NCBI GenBank assembly: GCA_023664725.1
Contig: JAMPFA010000003.1
Coordinates: forward strand, 1-64,000
Length of the DNA: 64,000 nucleotides
Origin: Roseburia sp.
GTDB taxonomy: Bacteria; Bacillota; Clostridia; Lachnospirales; Lachnospiraceae
Direction: 5' to 3'
The notes beneath the pieces were generated by a model. That model had not been told where the DNA came from and searched no databases. It saw only the letters and a program-made list of their open reading frames with translations. How positions within the stretch are numbered: the stretch's first letter is position 1; each line of letters starts with the position of its first letter. The position numbers and the translations under genes were made by a program. Shown piece by piece: positions 18,229 through 27,206 of the stretch.

Positions 18229-18257
18229 AAACTCCCGCTCAAGAAACGGGAGTTTTA
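18229..18257 (+). terminator. intrinsic terminator
   Basis: AAACTCCCG (18229-18237) pairs with CGGGAGTTT (18247-18255) around a nine-base loop, followed by a short T run. It is probably the old terminator of the decayed AAA-ATPase gene. Confidence 0.75.
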
Positions 18258-18656
18258 GTAGTCTTTAAGTAAAGAAGGGATTGTGCAATTTTTATAAATT
18301 CACAATCCAATTCTTTTGTCTTATTTTTTCAATTCATACATCTAATTTCAAATATAAAATCCATTTACTTATAAGTTAATGTCTTGCCATTTATATATAT
18401 GAGTGATACAGCACACTATTGCAAAGTAAAAGAGTTTGTATACTTATTATGCGAAATTTGTTTCGTAGAATAAAATACTCTGCGAAATATTTTGGAAGAA
18501 TTATGATGGAATATACATGAAGAGTTAAATTAAATATTATTACTAATTTAGAGGGACAATCAGGTTTGGGTTGGAGAGGTAATATATATGGAAATTTTTG
18601 AAAAAGATGACGAGGCATACTCCAGAAAGAGTATTAAAGCCAGAAAATAGTGTGTT
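18258..18656. other. AT-rich region with no intact gene
   Basis: About 400 bases of low-GC sequence without a believable reading frame. It separates the AAA-ATPase remnant from the YceG-like fragment and probably holds the eroded remains of what once preceded that fragment. Confidence 0.5.
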
Positions 18657-19439
18657 ATGATTAAAGCTTTCGTAGATGTGATGCTTGAGGAGACAATAGG
18701 TAAGGAAAACAATATGAACAGACTTGTGAATAAAGGGGTTTATCTTGTTTGCTGGATAAAAAGATTTCAGGCATTGCTTTTGGGTAATTGGAAACCATCA
18801 GATATTGCGTGCTTTATTCATATGGGTGGATGCAAAAATGAATATGAGACTATTTTTTTGAAATACTTAAGTTATTTACCTGTTGATGTACGGATACTTG
18901 TACCAAATTTGAACGATACATGCATATTAAGTGACAAATGTCTTTATGAACAAAATCATACAGAAAGTTTGAATTATCGCAATTCCCGGAGAAAGCTGCA
19001 GACCATGTTTGAGGAAATCAAAATCCTATGGAAAGAGGAGGTAAAGTATAGGCCTGGATTTGAAACAATGGATGGAGTTGTAAGAATCCCGGTAATCTTT
19101 TCGAAAATTTCTGGAGTTAAAAATGGAGATATAAATGCTTATTGGGACGGTATCAGGGAACTTATGAGAGAGGATGTTTTCCTTGTTAAAGATGTTCCGT
19201 ATATTGCTGCGGGTACTCCTAATCGGATGAAGGTGTATGTAACTGATTTCTTTAAGAATGGACGTGTTCAAAAAGAGAAAGTAAAAAAACACAAAAATTA
19301 TTTATATCAACACGGGCGAAAAAATGATTTGCCCGAGGAATATATTTCTTTTATAATATTGTTATATTCGGTATTTGTATCTGTTACAATCCTAAAAATT
19401 CAAATTTCTTGCAAATCCCCTTGGAATACAGTAAAATAA
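18657..19439 (+). pseudogene. truncated YceG-like protein (tellurite-resistance/stress cluster type)
   Basis: The segment MNRLVNKGVYLVCWIKRFQALLLGNW, FIHMGGCKNEYETIFLKYLS and LPVDVRILVPNLND matches the YceG-like family (PF14266), normally over 500 residues and encoded with TerD/TelA stress genes. Here about 200 N-terminal residues are missing. The end is also cut: after VTDFFKNGRVQKEKVKKHKN the normal ending is replaced by unrelated hydrophobic residues. No ter or telA gene lies nearby. Its low GC and lack of neighbours point to the residue of a once larger, possibly transferred, gene cluster. Whether the 260-codon frame is expressed is unknown. Confidence 0.65.
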
Positions 19440-19479
19440 ACCCAATAGTTTTAATACGCTAGGAAAGGATACCTATTTC

Positions 19480-20961
19480 ATGATAAATGAATTTGTCAGC
19501 AATATACAAAACCGCAAAGACCTGCGCCAGTCCTTAAGCGGTCTTCGGGCAGCCATAAAGGGAGAAGACAGCCTCAGTCAGGCAAAAGAGATGCTTGGGG
19601 ACGGAGGTACAGTGGCAGAGCTTTTAAAAGACGAGGATCCAAAAGTGCGGAAAAATGCGGCATTGCTTTTGGGAGATTTAAGTGCAAAGAACCAGGCAAA
19701 GGCCCTTTATGATGCATATGAAAAAGAGGAAAAACGTTTTATCCGAAGCGCCTATTTAAAAGCTCTGGCTAGGATGGACGTAAGCCATTATCTGCCCCGG
19801 TTAAAGGAGCAGTACGAAACCTTGGCAAAATATGAGCCAACGGAGGAGGAGCAAAAACACGTCTCTGAGGAACTTTCCGCCTTAGAGCAGATTTTGCGGA
19901 TGGAAGATAAAGGGCATACTTTTACAGGATGGAAGGAGAGGCTTTTGATCCTGCTCACCACAGATCCCGCTTACCGGGAGGTGACAGAAGAAAAGCTTTC
20001 TGCTTTAAAAAAAGGCAGCCATCCCCTGGGGGTAAAGGCGGTGGTGGAAAATCTTTCGGAAGTGGTAAAGATTCGGACTTTCCGGGAACTTTTATTTCCC
20101 CTGTCGATAAAAGAAGAGATCCGGGCAGATTCCGATGCAAAGGAAGTGGGGAATTGTCTCGCCGCATCCAATCTTTTGGGGCTTTTGGAAAAATGCCACA
20201 GGGAGCCTGCGCCTTTTTATTTTCGCCTGGAAGTCAGAAACGGCATGGATTTAAAAGAGCGGAGCCGTTACGCCGGGAAAATTGCCAGGGCAATGGAGGA
20301 AGCCAGCGGAAGGAAACTTATTAATTCCACAGATGATTATGAGTTTGAGGTACGGCTTCTGGCAGGAAAAGACGGTGTTTTGCGGGCTTTCTTGAAAATG
20401 AATACCATTCCCATGGAGCGGTTTTCCTACCGGCTGCATACCATATCTGCTTCTATCCATCCCTCCAGGGCAGCGCTTTTCATGGAACTGGCCGCTCCCT
20501 GCTTAAAGCAAAATGCCCAGATTTTAGACCCCTGCTGCGGTGTGGGGACTATGCTTTTGGAGCGTCACAAAAAAGTCCCTGCCAGGGAGATTTACGGAAT
20601 TGATATTTTTGGAGACGCCATTGAGGGGGCAAGGGAAAATGCGGCGTTGGCAAAAGTTTCTGTGAATTTTATCCACCGGGATTATTTTGACTTTAAGCAC
20701 CAGTATCTCTTTGACGAGATTATCACAAACCTTCCTATGCGGGGAAAGCGGACAAAGGAGGAGCAGGATCAGTTTTACCACAGGTTTTTTGATAAATCCC
20801 TGGAGCATTTAAACAGGGACGGACATATGATCTTATATTGCAATGAAGGCAGCCTTGTGAAAAAACAGCTTCGCCTGCATCCAGAATTTTGGCTGGACAA
20901 AGAGTTTGCAATGGGGCAAAAAGGTGATTTTGCCCTCTATATCATCAGGGTGAGAAAATAA
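19480..20961 (+). CDS. HEAT-repeat-containing RNA/nucleic-acid methyltransferase (UPF0020-like)
   Basis: A 493-residue protein. The N-terminal 150 residues contain HEAT-like repeats (LLKDEDPKVRKNAALLLGDL and the following helices). The C-terminal part is a class I methyltransferase with SAM loop ILDPCCGVGTMLLE (about residue 348), an acidic loop (YGIDIFGDAIEGA) and the catalytic-type motif TNLPMRGKR (about residue 412), the N/D-P-P-Y position seen in base-amino methyltransferases of the UPF0020/Trm11 group. The natural substrate is probably RNA. GGAAAGGA precedes the ATG. It lies 44 bases before the GTPase-nuclease fusion, so a shared translation-related unit is plausible. Confidence 0.8.
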   Translation: MINEFVSNIQNRKDLRQSLSGLRAAIKGEDSLSQAKEMLGDGGTVAELLKDEDPKVRKNAALLLGDLSAKNQAKALYDAYEKEEKRFIRSAYLKALARMDVSHYLPRLKEQYETLAKYEPTEEEQKHVSEELSALEQILRMEDKGHTFTGWKERLLILLTTDPAYREVTEEKLSALKKGSHPLGVKAVVENLSEVVKIRTFRELLFPLSIKEEIRADSDAKEVGNCLAASNLLGLLEKCHREPAPFYFRLEVRNGMDLKERSRYAGKIARAMEEASGRKLINSTDDYEFEVRLLAGKDGVLRAFLKMNTIPMERFSYRLHTISASIHPSRAALFMELAAPCLKQNAQILDPCCGVGTMLLERHKKVPAREIYGIDIFGDAIEGARENAALAKVSVNFIHRDYFDFKHQYLFDEIITNLPMRGKRTKEEQDQFYHRFFDKSLEHLNRDGHMILYCNEGSLVKKQLRLHPEFWLDKEFAMGQKGDFALYIIRVRK

Positions 20962-21005
20962 CAATCTTCCTTACCCATTACGGATAAAAGAAAGGGGCAT
21001 TTCAG

Positions 21006-23672
21006 TTGGATGCTACATCAGAAAGCAAAGAAAAGAAACATATCTGCACAGGCATTTTAGCCCATGTAGATGCAGGAAAAACTACTCTCTCAGAGGCCTT
21101 TTTATACGAGAGCGGCATGATAAAAAATCTTGGCAGAGTGGATAAAAAGGATGCCCATCTAGATACCAATGATTTAGAGCGGGAACGGGGGATTACCATT
21201 TTCTCTAAGCAGGCGGTTCTAAAACTTCCCGGATGCGACGTTACCCTTTTGGATACGCCGGGACATGTGGACTTTTCCGGGGAGATGGAGCGGACGCTCT
21301 CCGTTTTGGACTATGGAATTTTGGTGATCAGCGGTGCAGATGGGGTACAGAGCCACACGAAGACGCTGTGGAACCTGTTAAAAAAAGATGAGATACCAGT
21401 TTTTCTTTTTATCAATAAAATGGATATGCCTCAGGCGGACAGGGAATCCCTGTTTATGGAATTAAAAAGCAGTCTAAGTGATGGATGCGTTACTTTTGAC
21501 GGAGAAAAAGATGAGAACTTTTACGAGTCTGTGGCAACGGGAAGTGAGGAAGCATTAGAGGAGTTTTTGGACACCGGAAAGGTAAGTGAGGAGACGGTCT
21601 GTGAACTGATCCGAAACCGTCAGATTTTTCCCTGCTATTTTGGCTCTGCCCTGAAAGTGGAGGGGGTAGATGTTTTTTTGCAGGGTTTTTTGCAGTACAC
21701 AAAGGAGCCCTCACGGGGAGGGGAGTTTGGCGCGAGGGTCTTTAAGATTGCAAGAGATAACGGGGGAAACAGACTCACCTATCTGAAAGTCACCGGGGGC
21801 AGCATCAAGGTAAAAGAGGTAGTTACCCATCCCTCCGGTGAGAGCGAAAAAGTCAACGGGCTTAGAGTATACTCCGGAGAAAATTTTGAGGCGGTAAAGG
21901 AGGCGGTCCCCGGCATGGTCTGCGCCGTGACAGGGCTTTCCCACAGTTTTGTGGGGGAATGTTTCGGCGGGGAAGAGGGGACATACCTTCCTGTGTCGGA
22001 GCCGGTTCTCACTTACCAGATCAAGCTGCCGCCGGAGGTAAGCCCCTTACAGATGCTTCCAAAACTTCGGGAACTGGAGGAAGAAGACCCGCTTTTGCAT
22101 ATCCAGTGGAAGGAAGAGCATCAGGAAATACTGGTGTGGGTAATGGGGGAAGTCCAGGTGGAAGTGCTAAAGCGGCTGATCTATGACCGGTTCCATGTGG
22201 AGGCAGAGTTTTCCCAGGGCAGCATTGTGTACAAGGAGACTATTGCGGATACCGTGGAGGGAGTGGGGCATTTTGAGCCTTTGCGCCATTATGCGGAAGT
22301 GCATCTTCTCCTGGAGCCTGGGGAGCCGGGCAGCGGCATGGTGTATGCAGCGGACTGCAGTGAGGATATTTTAGATAAAAACTGGCAGCGTCTGATCTTG
22401 ACCCATTTGGCGGAAAAAGAGCATGTGGGAGTCCTTACTGGTTCTTTTATCACAGACATGAAGATTACGGTGGTTTCCGGCAGGGCACATCAGAAGCATA
22501 CGGAAGGGGGAGATTTCCGCCAGGCAACTTACCGGGCGGTGCGCCAGGGCCTTTCCCAGGCGAAGCCGGTTCTTTTGGAACCTTACTATGAGTATCAGCT
22601 TGAGGTGCCGGAAGCTGCTGTGGGCCGTGCCATGACGGACATAGAGGCCATGCATGGCACTATCCATCCCCCGAAGCCAAAAGGGGAGATGGCAGTTCTT
22701 TCTGGCAGGGCTCCCGTGGCCTGTATGGGCAGTTACGCAAAAGAGTTAAACAGCTATACAAAGGGGGAGGCAAAGCTTGGCCTGCAGTTTGGAGGTTACG
22801 GCGAATGCCACAACACAGAGGAGGTTGTGGAGCGCATCGGATATGATTTTACCCATGATATAAACAATCCGGCATCTTCCGTATTCTGTGCCCATGGGGC
22901 AGGGTTTGTGGTGGAGCATGACCAGGTTTTTCAGTATATGCATATGCCCTCTGTTTTTACGGAGGAAAAGCCTCTGATGGCACAGGGATATCCGGTAAAG
23001 CAGGCGGGGGAAGTTTCAGAGTGGATTGGCGTGGAGGAGGTGGACGCTATTTTGGAGCGGACATTAAACGCCAACAGGCGGGACAAAAACAATCCCCAGA
23101 AAAAATATAAGCCAAAGCGTGTGGTATCTTCCGATTCCCCTTCCGGCAGTTATAAAGTGAAAGAGCAGAGGGAAAAATATCTTTTGGTGGACGGATACAA
23201 TATTATCTTTGCCTGGGAGGAGTTAAAGGAGCTGGCAAAAATAAATATTGACAGTGCCAGAGGCAGGCTTCTTGACATTTTAAGCAATTACCAGGGCATG
23301 GAAAAGTGCAATCTCATCGTTGTTTTTGACGCCTACCGGGTGGAGGGGCATAAGACCGAAATTTTTGATTATCATAATATCCATGTGGTGTACACAAAAG
23401 AGGCGGAGACGGCGGATGCCTACATCGAAAAATTTGCCCATGAGCACGGCAGGAAATACCATGTGACGGTGGCCACTTCCGACGGTTTGGAACAGGTGAT
23501 CATCAGAGGCCAGGGCTGTTACCTCCTGTCGGCCAGGGAGTTAGAGGAAGAGGTAAAAAATATGGGAAGGCAGTTGGAAGAAGAGTACTTAAAGCCCAAA
23601 TATGAGAGGAATTATGCTTTTGAGGGCATTTTGAGGGAAGAGTTAAACCGGGTGAAAGGAGATTTAAAATGA
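21006..23672 (+). CDS. TetM/EF-G-like translational GTPase fused to a YacP/Rae1-like NYN nuclease domain
   Basis: An 888-residue protein starting at TTG (21006) behind AAAGGGG. Residues about 14-650 follow the EF-G/ribosomal protection pattern: P-loop GILAHVDAGKTT, switch ERERGITIFSKQ, DTPGHVDFSGEME and FINKMDMPQ, then EF-G-type domains II-V. The C-terminal domain (about residues 722-850) starts YLLVDGYNII (Asp729), followed by VVFDAYRVEG, EAETADAYIEK and VATSDGLEQ. These are the acidic motifs of NYN nucleases of the YacP family, known in Bacillus as Rae1, a ribosome A-site mRNA endonuclease. The fusion suggests a factor that enters the A site and cleaves mRNA. It is not clearly a tetracycline resistance gene. 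The next gene overlaps by four bases. Confidence 0.88.
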   Translation: MDATSESKEKKHICTGILAHVDAGKTTLSEAFLYESGMIKNLGRVDKKDAHLDTNDLERERGITIFSKQAVLKLPGCDVTLLDTPGHVDFSGEMERTLSVLDYGILVISGADGVQSHTKTLWNLLKKDEIPVFLFINKMDMPQADRESLFMELKSSLSDGCVTFDGEKDENFYESVATGSEEALEEFLDTGKVSEETVCELIRNRQIFPCYFGSALKVEGVDVFLQGFLQYTKEPSRGGEFGARVFKIARDNGGNRLTYLKVTGGSIKVKEVVTHPSGESEKVNGLRVYSGENFEAVKEAVPGMVCAVTGLSHSFVGECFGGEEGTYLPVSEPVLTYQIKLPPEVSPLQMLPKLRELEEEDPLLHIQWKEEHQEILVWVMGEVQVEVLKRLIYDRFHVEAEFSQGSIVYKETIADTVEGVGHFEPLRHYAEVHLLLEPGEPGSGMVYAADCSEDILDKNWQRLILTHLAEKEHVGVLTGSFITDMKITVVSGRAHQKHTEGGDFRQATYRAVRQGLSQAKPVLLEPYYEYQLEVPEAAVGRAMTDIEAMHGTIHPPKPKGEMAVLSGRAPVACMGSYAKELNSYTKGEAKLGLQFGGYGECHNTEEVVERIGYDFTHDINNPASSVFCAHGAGFVVEHDQVFQYMHMPSVFTEEKPLMAQGYPVKQAGEVSEWIGVEEVDAILERTLNANRRDKNNPQKKYKPKRVVSSDSPSGSYKVKEQREKYLLVDGYNIIFAWEELKELAKINIDSARGRLLDILSNYQGMEKCNLIVVFDAYRVEGHKTEIFDYHNIHVVYTKEAETADAYIEKFAHEHGRKYHVTVATSDGLEQVIIRGQGCYLLSARELEEEVKNMGRQLEEEYLKPKYERNYAFEGILREELNRVKGDLK

Positions 23673-25306
23673 AAAAGATGAAATGGAAAGTCTTGATTTT
23701 AATTGTATTGGTGTTGTTGATCGGTGTGTTTTATTATGTGACACTGCCAGCCATAAATATCCATTCTACGGATTTTTGGATGTATCTATTGTTTGTGATT
23801 GCAGTGCTGACAGTTGTTTATATCCTTGGCAAGGGAAAGAGAGAACTTTTTACCAGAGGGAAAGATTTAAACCTAAAAGACCTGCTGAAAAGCTTTAAGC
23901 TGGCAAAACTTGGGGTGTTTCTGTTTGTGCTGACGGCGGCTGTGTTTTTTGTGGGAAGCATTTTATCTTCCCCCATTATCAACGCCTCAAAATATCAGAA
24001 GCTTTTGACGGTGCAGTCCGGGAATTTTACTTCCGATATAAAAGAAGTGGATTTTCGCACCATCCCCCTGTTGGATAAAAATTCTGCGGAGCTTTTGGGA
24101 AACAGGAAGATGGGCAGCATGGTGGATATGGTATCCCAGTTTGAGGTCAGCAGCGACTATAGCCAGATCAATTATCAGAATACCCCGGTTCGTGTGGCGC
24201 CCCTTGTCTACGCCAATGCCATTAAGTGGTTTACCAACCAGAAAAACGGGATTCCCGCCTACATCAGGATTGATATGGCAACCCAGAATACAGAGTGCGT
24301 GAAACTTTCCCAGGGAATCAAGTATTCCAAGTCAGAATATTTTAACCGGAATCTTTACAGACACCTTCGGTTTCACTACCCTACGTATATCTTTGACGAC
24401 CAGATATTTTTTGAGATAGACGATGAGGGAACCCCCTACTGGGTGTGTCCGGTGAAAAAATTCCAGATTGGGCTCTTTGGAGGCCAGACGGTGGGCAGGG
24501 CGGTGCTCTGCAATGCGGTGACAGGGGAATGTGTGGATTACCGGGTGGAAGATGTGCCCTCCTGGGTGGATAAAGTGTACTCCGCTGAGCTTTTAACCAG
24601 GCTCTATAACTATAACGGAACTTTAAAACACGGATTTTTAAACAGTATCCTTGGACAGAAGGACTGCCTTCAAGCCACCAACGGCTACAACTATATTGCG
24701 TTAGAGGATGACGTTTGGGTGTACACAGGAGTCACTTCCGTCAGCGGCGACCAGTCCAACGTAGGTTTTGTGCTGATGAACCAGAGGACCATGGAGACAA
24801 AATATTACACCGTGGAGGGAGCGATTGAGGACTCTGCTATGTCCTCCGCAGAAGGGCAGGTGCAAAACCTTGGATACCGGGCAACTTTCCCGCTGCTTTT
24901 AAATATTTCTAATGAGCCCACGTATTTTATGGCATTAAAAGACGGCGCAGGCCTGGTAAAAAAATATGCAATGGTCAATGTGCAGAAATACCAGTGGGTT
25001 GCCATCGGCGACACAGTGCAGGAATGTGAGCGGGCCTATATCAAACTTCTATCCACCAACGGCATCAGCGGCGGGGACAGCAGCTTAAGCGAAAGCGTGA
25101 AGGGCAGGATTTCCTCTATTGCCCCGGTGGTGGTGGAGGGGAATACCCATTACTATATCTGCCTTGAACATTCTGAGATTATCTTTGATGTGAATGTCAG
25201 CGATACGGCTTTTGTGAATATTGTGAGATATCAGCCTGGGGATGCCATAGAATTTTCCTATAACCTGGAAGAGGAAGGGTTTGCCACTGTGACGGGACTG
25301 AAATAG
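23669..25306 (+). CDS. conserved membrane-anchored protein of unknown function
   Basis: A 545-residue protein whose ATG overlaps the stop of the GTPase-nuclease gene (ATGA). Three transmembrane segments lie in the first 106 residues (about 6-30, 35-55 and 84-106). A roughly 440-residue soluble domain follows, probably outside the membrane, with beta-rich character and repeated aromatic residues (for example TNGYNYIALEDDVWVYTG). I cannot name a family with confidence. The four-base overlap implies cotranslation with the upstream gene, but no functional link is visible. It has no sortase or lipobox signal. Confidence 0.7.
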   Translation: MKKMKWKVLILIVLVLLIGVFYYVTLPAINIHSTDFWMYLLFVIAVLTVVYILGKGKRELFTRGKDLNLKDLLKSFKLAKLGVFLFVLTAAVFFVGSILSSPIINASKYQKLLTVQSGNFTSDIKEVDFRTIPLLDKNSAELLGNRKMGSMVDMVSQFEVSSDYSQINYQNTPVRVAPLVYANAIKWFTNQKNGIPAYIRIDMATQNTECVKLSQGIKYSKSEYFNRNLYRHLRFHYPTYIFDDQIFFEIDDEGTPYWVCPVKKFQIGLFGGQTVGRAVLCNAVTGECVDYRVEDVPSWVDKVYSAELLTRLYNYNGTLKHGFLNSILGQKDCLQATNGYNYIALEDDVWVYTGVTSVSGDQSNVGFVLMNQRTMETKYYTVEGAIEDSAMSSAEGQVQNLGYRATFPLLLNISNEPTYFMALKDGAGLVKKYAMVNVQKYQWVAIGDTVQECERAYIKLLSTNGISGGDSSLSESVKGRISSIAPVVVEGNTHYYICLEHSEIIFDVNVSDTAFVNIVRYQPGDAIEFSYNLEEEGFATVTGLK

Positions 25307-25470
25307 TCGGTGAGGATATCCTATTTTAGACGGTTATAGGTTTGCATAATGTATAAAATTCATTTTCCTGTGAAAAATACCATTAATATTACAGAGCACA
25401 TTTTTTGCCATATGAGTAGCAGTTTTTGCATATCATGTGGCTTACAGGTTAGAAAAGAGAGGAAAATGAA

Positions 25471-26439
25471 ATGGAAAATAATACAGAAAAACAGATTAAT
25501 CTGAGAAAAGCCGCCATGATCGGCTGCGGCTTTGTAGGCTCCGCCTCGGCTTTTGCCCTGATGCAGAGCGGGCTGTTTTCGGAGATGGTCTTAATCGATG
25601 CAGATCGGGACAAGGCGGAGGGGGAGGCCATGGATATCAGCCACGGCGTGCCCTTTGCCAGGCATATGACCATATATGCAGGGGATTATGATGACATAAA
25701 GGATGCGGCCATCATCATTATCACGGCGGGGGCAAACCAGAAGCCGGAGGAGACAAGGCTTGACCTGGTCCACAAGAATGTGGGGATTTTTAAGAGTATT
25801 ATCCCGGAAATCGCAAAGCGGGACTGCCAGGGGATTTTGCTCATCGTCTCAAATCCGGTGGACATTTTGACTTACACCGCATTGAAATTATCCGGTTTTC
25901 CGGAGAACCGGGTAATCGGCTCCGGGACAGTTTTGGACACGGCAAGACTGAAATATGAGCTCAGCGAGCATCTGTATGTGGACAGCCGAAGCATCCATGC
26001 CTTTATTATCGGGGAGCACGGGGACAGTGAGATTGCCGCCTGGAGCAGCGCAAATATTTCCGGGATCAAAGTCAGTGATTTCTGTGAGATGCGGGGACAT
26101 TACCGCCATGAGGAGAATACAAAGCTTATTGCGGATTCAGTGAAAAACAGCGCCTATGAGATCATCGAGAAAAAACATGCCACTTACTACGGCATTGCCA
26201 TGGCGGTGAAGCGGATCTGCGAGGTGATCATCCGGGATGAGAAATCTATTTTGCCGGTTTCCTCTATGATGCACGGAGAGTATGGCATAGAGGATGTGGT
26301 TTTGTCCATGCCTGCGGTGGTGGGAAAAAACGGGTTGGAGACCACCGTGCCCATCGATTTAAATGAGGAGGAGCAGGTGAAATTGAAGGAGTCGGCCGAG
26401 ACTTTGCAAAACATTTTGAGGAAAGAGTTTGGCATCTAA
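25471..26439 (+). CDS. ldh: L-lactate dehydrogenase
   Basis: A 322-residue NAD-dependent dehydrogenase. The Rossmann loop IGCGFVGSASAFAL, the coenzyme Asp (MVLIDADRDKAEG), the substrate-specificity loop TAGANQKPEETRLDL (Gln marks lactate rather than malate dehydrogenase), VSNPVDILTY and the catalytic IIGEHGDSE (His183) are all present. It reduces pyruvate to L-lactate and regenerates NAD in fermentation. AGAGAGGA precedes the ATG. It is a monocistronic gene with a 165-base upstream region in which I found no convincing promoter or Rex site. Confidence 0.96.
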   Translation: MENNTEKQINLRKAAMIGCGFVGSASAFALMQSGLFSEMVLIDADRDKAEGEAMDISHGVPFARHMTIYAGDYDDIKDAAIIIITAGANQKPEETRLDLVHKNVGIFKSIIPEIAKRDCQGILLIVSNPVDILTYTALKLSGFPENRVIGSGTVLDTARLKYELSEHLYVDSRSIHAFIIGEHGDSEIAAWSSANISGIKVSDFCEMRGHYRHEENTKLIADSVKNSAYEIIEKKHATYYGIAMAVKRICEVIIRDEKSILPVSSMMHGEYGIEDVVLSMPAVVGKNGLETTVPIDLNEEEQVKLKESAETLQNILRKEFGI

Positions 26440-26517
26440 GAAAAAGACTTAGGTGCTGTTTTTTCGTCAAAATAGGAGTTTTATACTGTCGTAGAAGCAT
26501 AAAATGATGTAAAGACA

Positions 26518-26546
26518 TTGTATTGTATTTGTCTTTATAATATGAT
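26518..26546 (+). promoter_or_regulatory. promoter of the toxin-antitoxin pair
   Basis: TTGTAT (26518-26523), a 17-base spacer and TATGAT (26541-26546) lie 34 bases upstream of the antitoxin ATG. A second overlapping match (TTGTAT at 26523, TACTAT at 26546) is also possible. Such promoters are usually repressed by the antitoxin. Confidence 0.55.
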
Positions 26547-26580
26547 ACTATATAGGCAGGATAAAGAAGGGAGTGTTATT

Positions 26581-26841
26581 ATGGCACAGACATTGGTAAA
26601 TATCCGTATGGATGAAGAATTAAAAAAGAACATGGAGCAGATTTGTCAGGAACTTGGAATGAATATGACCACTGCAATTACCATTTTTGCGAAAAAAATG
26701 ACAAGGGAAAAAAGGATTCCGTTTGATGTATCTGTTGATCCGTTTTATTCAGAAAGCAACATGGCGCATTTGCGTAGAGGAGTGGAAGCTCTCAATGCTG
26801 GAAAAGGTGTAGAACACGATATTATTGAGGTAAGTGAATGA
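26581..26841 (+). CDS. RelB/DinJ-family antitoxin
   Basis: An 86-residue protein starting at ATG 26581 behind AGAAGGGAG. The N-terminal 50 residues form the ribbon-helix-helix domain typical of RelB/DinJ antitoxins (TLVNIRMDEELKKNMEQIC, then MNMTTAITIFAKKM). The C-terminal tail is acidic and should wrap the toxin. It likely binds DNA at its own promoter as a dimer and neutralises the YoeB-like toxin encoded next, with which it overlaps by four bases. Confidence 0.9.
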   Translation: MAQTLVNIRMDEELKKNMEQICQELGMNMTTAITIFAKKMTREKRIPFDVSVDPFYSESNMAHLRRGVEALNAGKGVEHDIIEVSE

Positions 26842-27098
26842 AGAAGATTTGGTTTGATGAGGCATGGGAGGATTACACCTACTGGCAGATGCAGGACAAA
26901 AAGACATTAAAGCGTATTAATATGCTGCTAAAAGATATTGAAAGGGGAAATTTTGATGGTATCGGAAAACCAGAGCCATTAAAGGGCGATATAAGTGGAT
27001 TTTGGAGTCGGAGGATTGATGATGTGAACAGGCTGGTGTACCGGATTAGCGGTGATGTGATGGAGATTGTTTCTTGTAAGGGGCATTATGAGGATTAA
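26838..27098 (+). CDS. yoeB: YoeB-family mRNA interferase toxin
   Basis: An 86-residue toxin starting inside the antitoxin stop (ATGA). The catalytic residues known for YoeB fall at their exact family positions: Glu46 (GKPEPLK), Arg65 (DVNRLVY) and His83-Tyr84 at the end (CKGHYED). YoeB toxins bind the ribosome and cut mRNA in the A site when the antitoxin is degraded. All key residues are intact, so the module is probably active. Confidence 0.93.
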   Translation: MKKIWFDEAWEDYTYWQMQDKKTLKRINMLLKDIERGNFDGIGKPEPLKGDISGFWSRRIDDVNRLVYRISGDVMEIVSCKGHYED

Positions 27099-27128
27099 AT
27101 TGGGAAGTTCGCCAGAAAGCCGCCTTAC

Positions 27129-27156
27129 TTGTAAAATATCTAAAACCTGTTATAAT
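27129..27156 (+). promoter_or_regulatory. promoter of the hydrogenase-like/EAL gene
   Basis: TTGTAA (27129-27134), a 16-base spacer and TATAAT (27151-27156) precede the ATG at 27207 by about 50 bases. Confidence 0.65.
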
Positions 27157-27206
27157 TTTATTTAAACAAAGGAGCGGAAGAATATCTGTAAATCAGGGGA
27201 AAAAAT

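Noticed and set aside
21006..23672. Tetracycline resistance gene of the tetM/tetW type
   Set aside because: The GTPase part is similar in layout, but the C-terminal nuclease domain and the chromosomal setting argue for a translation-linked housekeeping or rescue role.
25307..25470. Rex operator or clear promoter upstream of ldh
   Set aside because: TTGCAT and TTGCCA boxes occur, but no -10 box lies at a proper distance, and no TTGTGAAnnnnTTCACAA-like palindrome is present.
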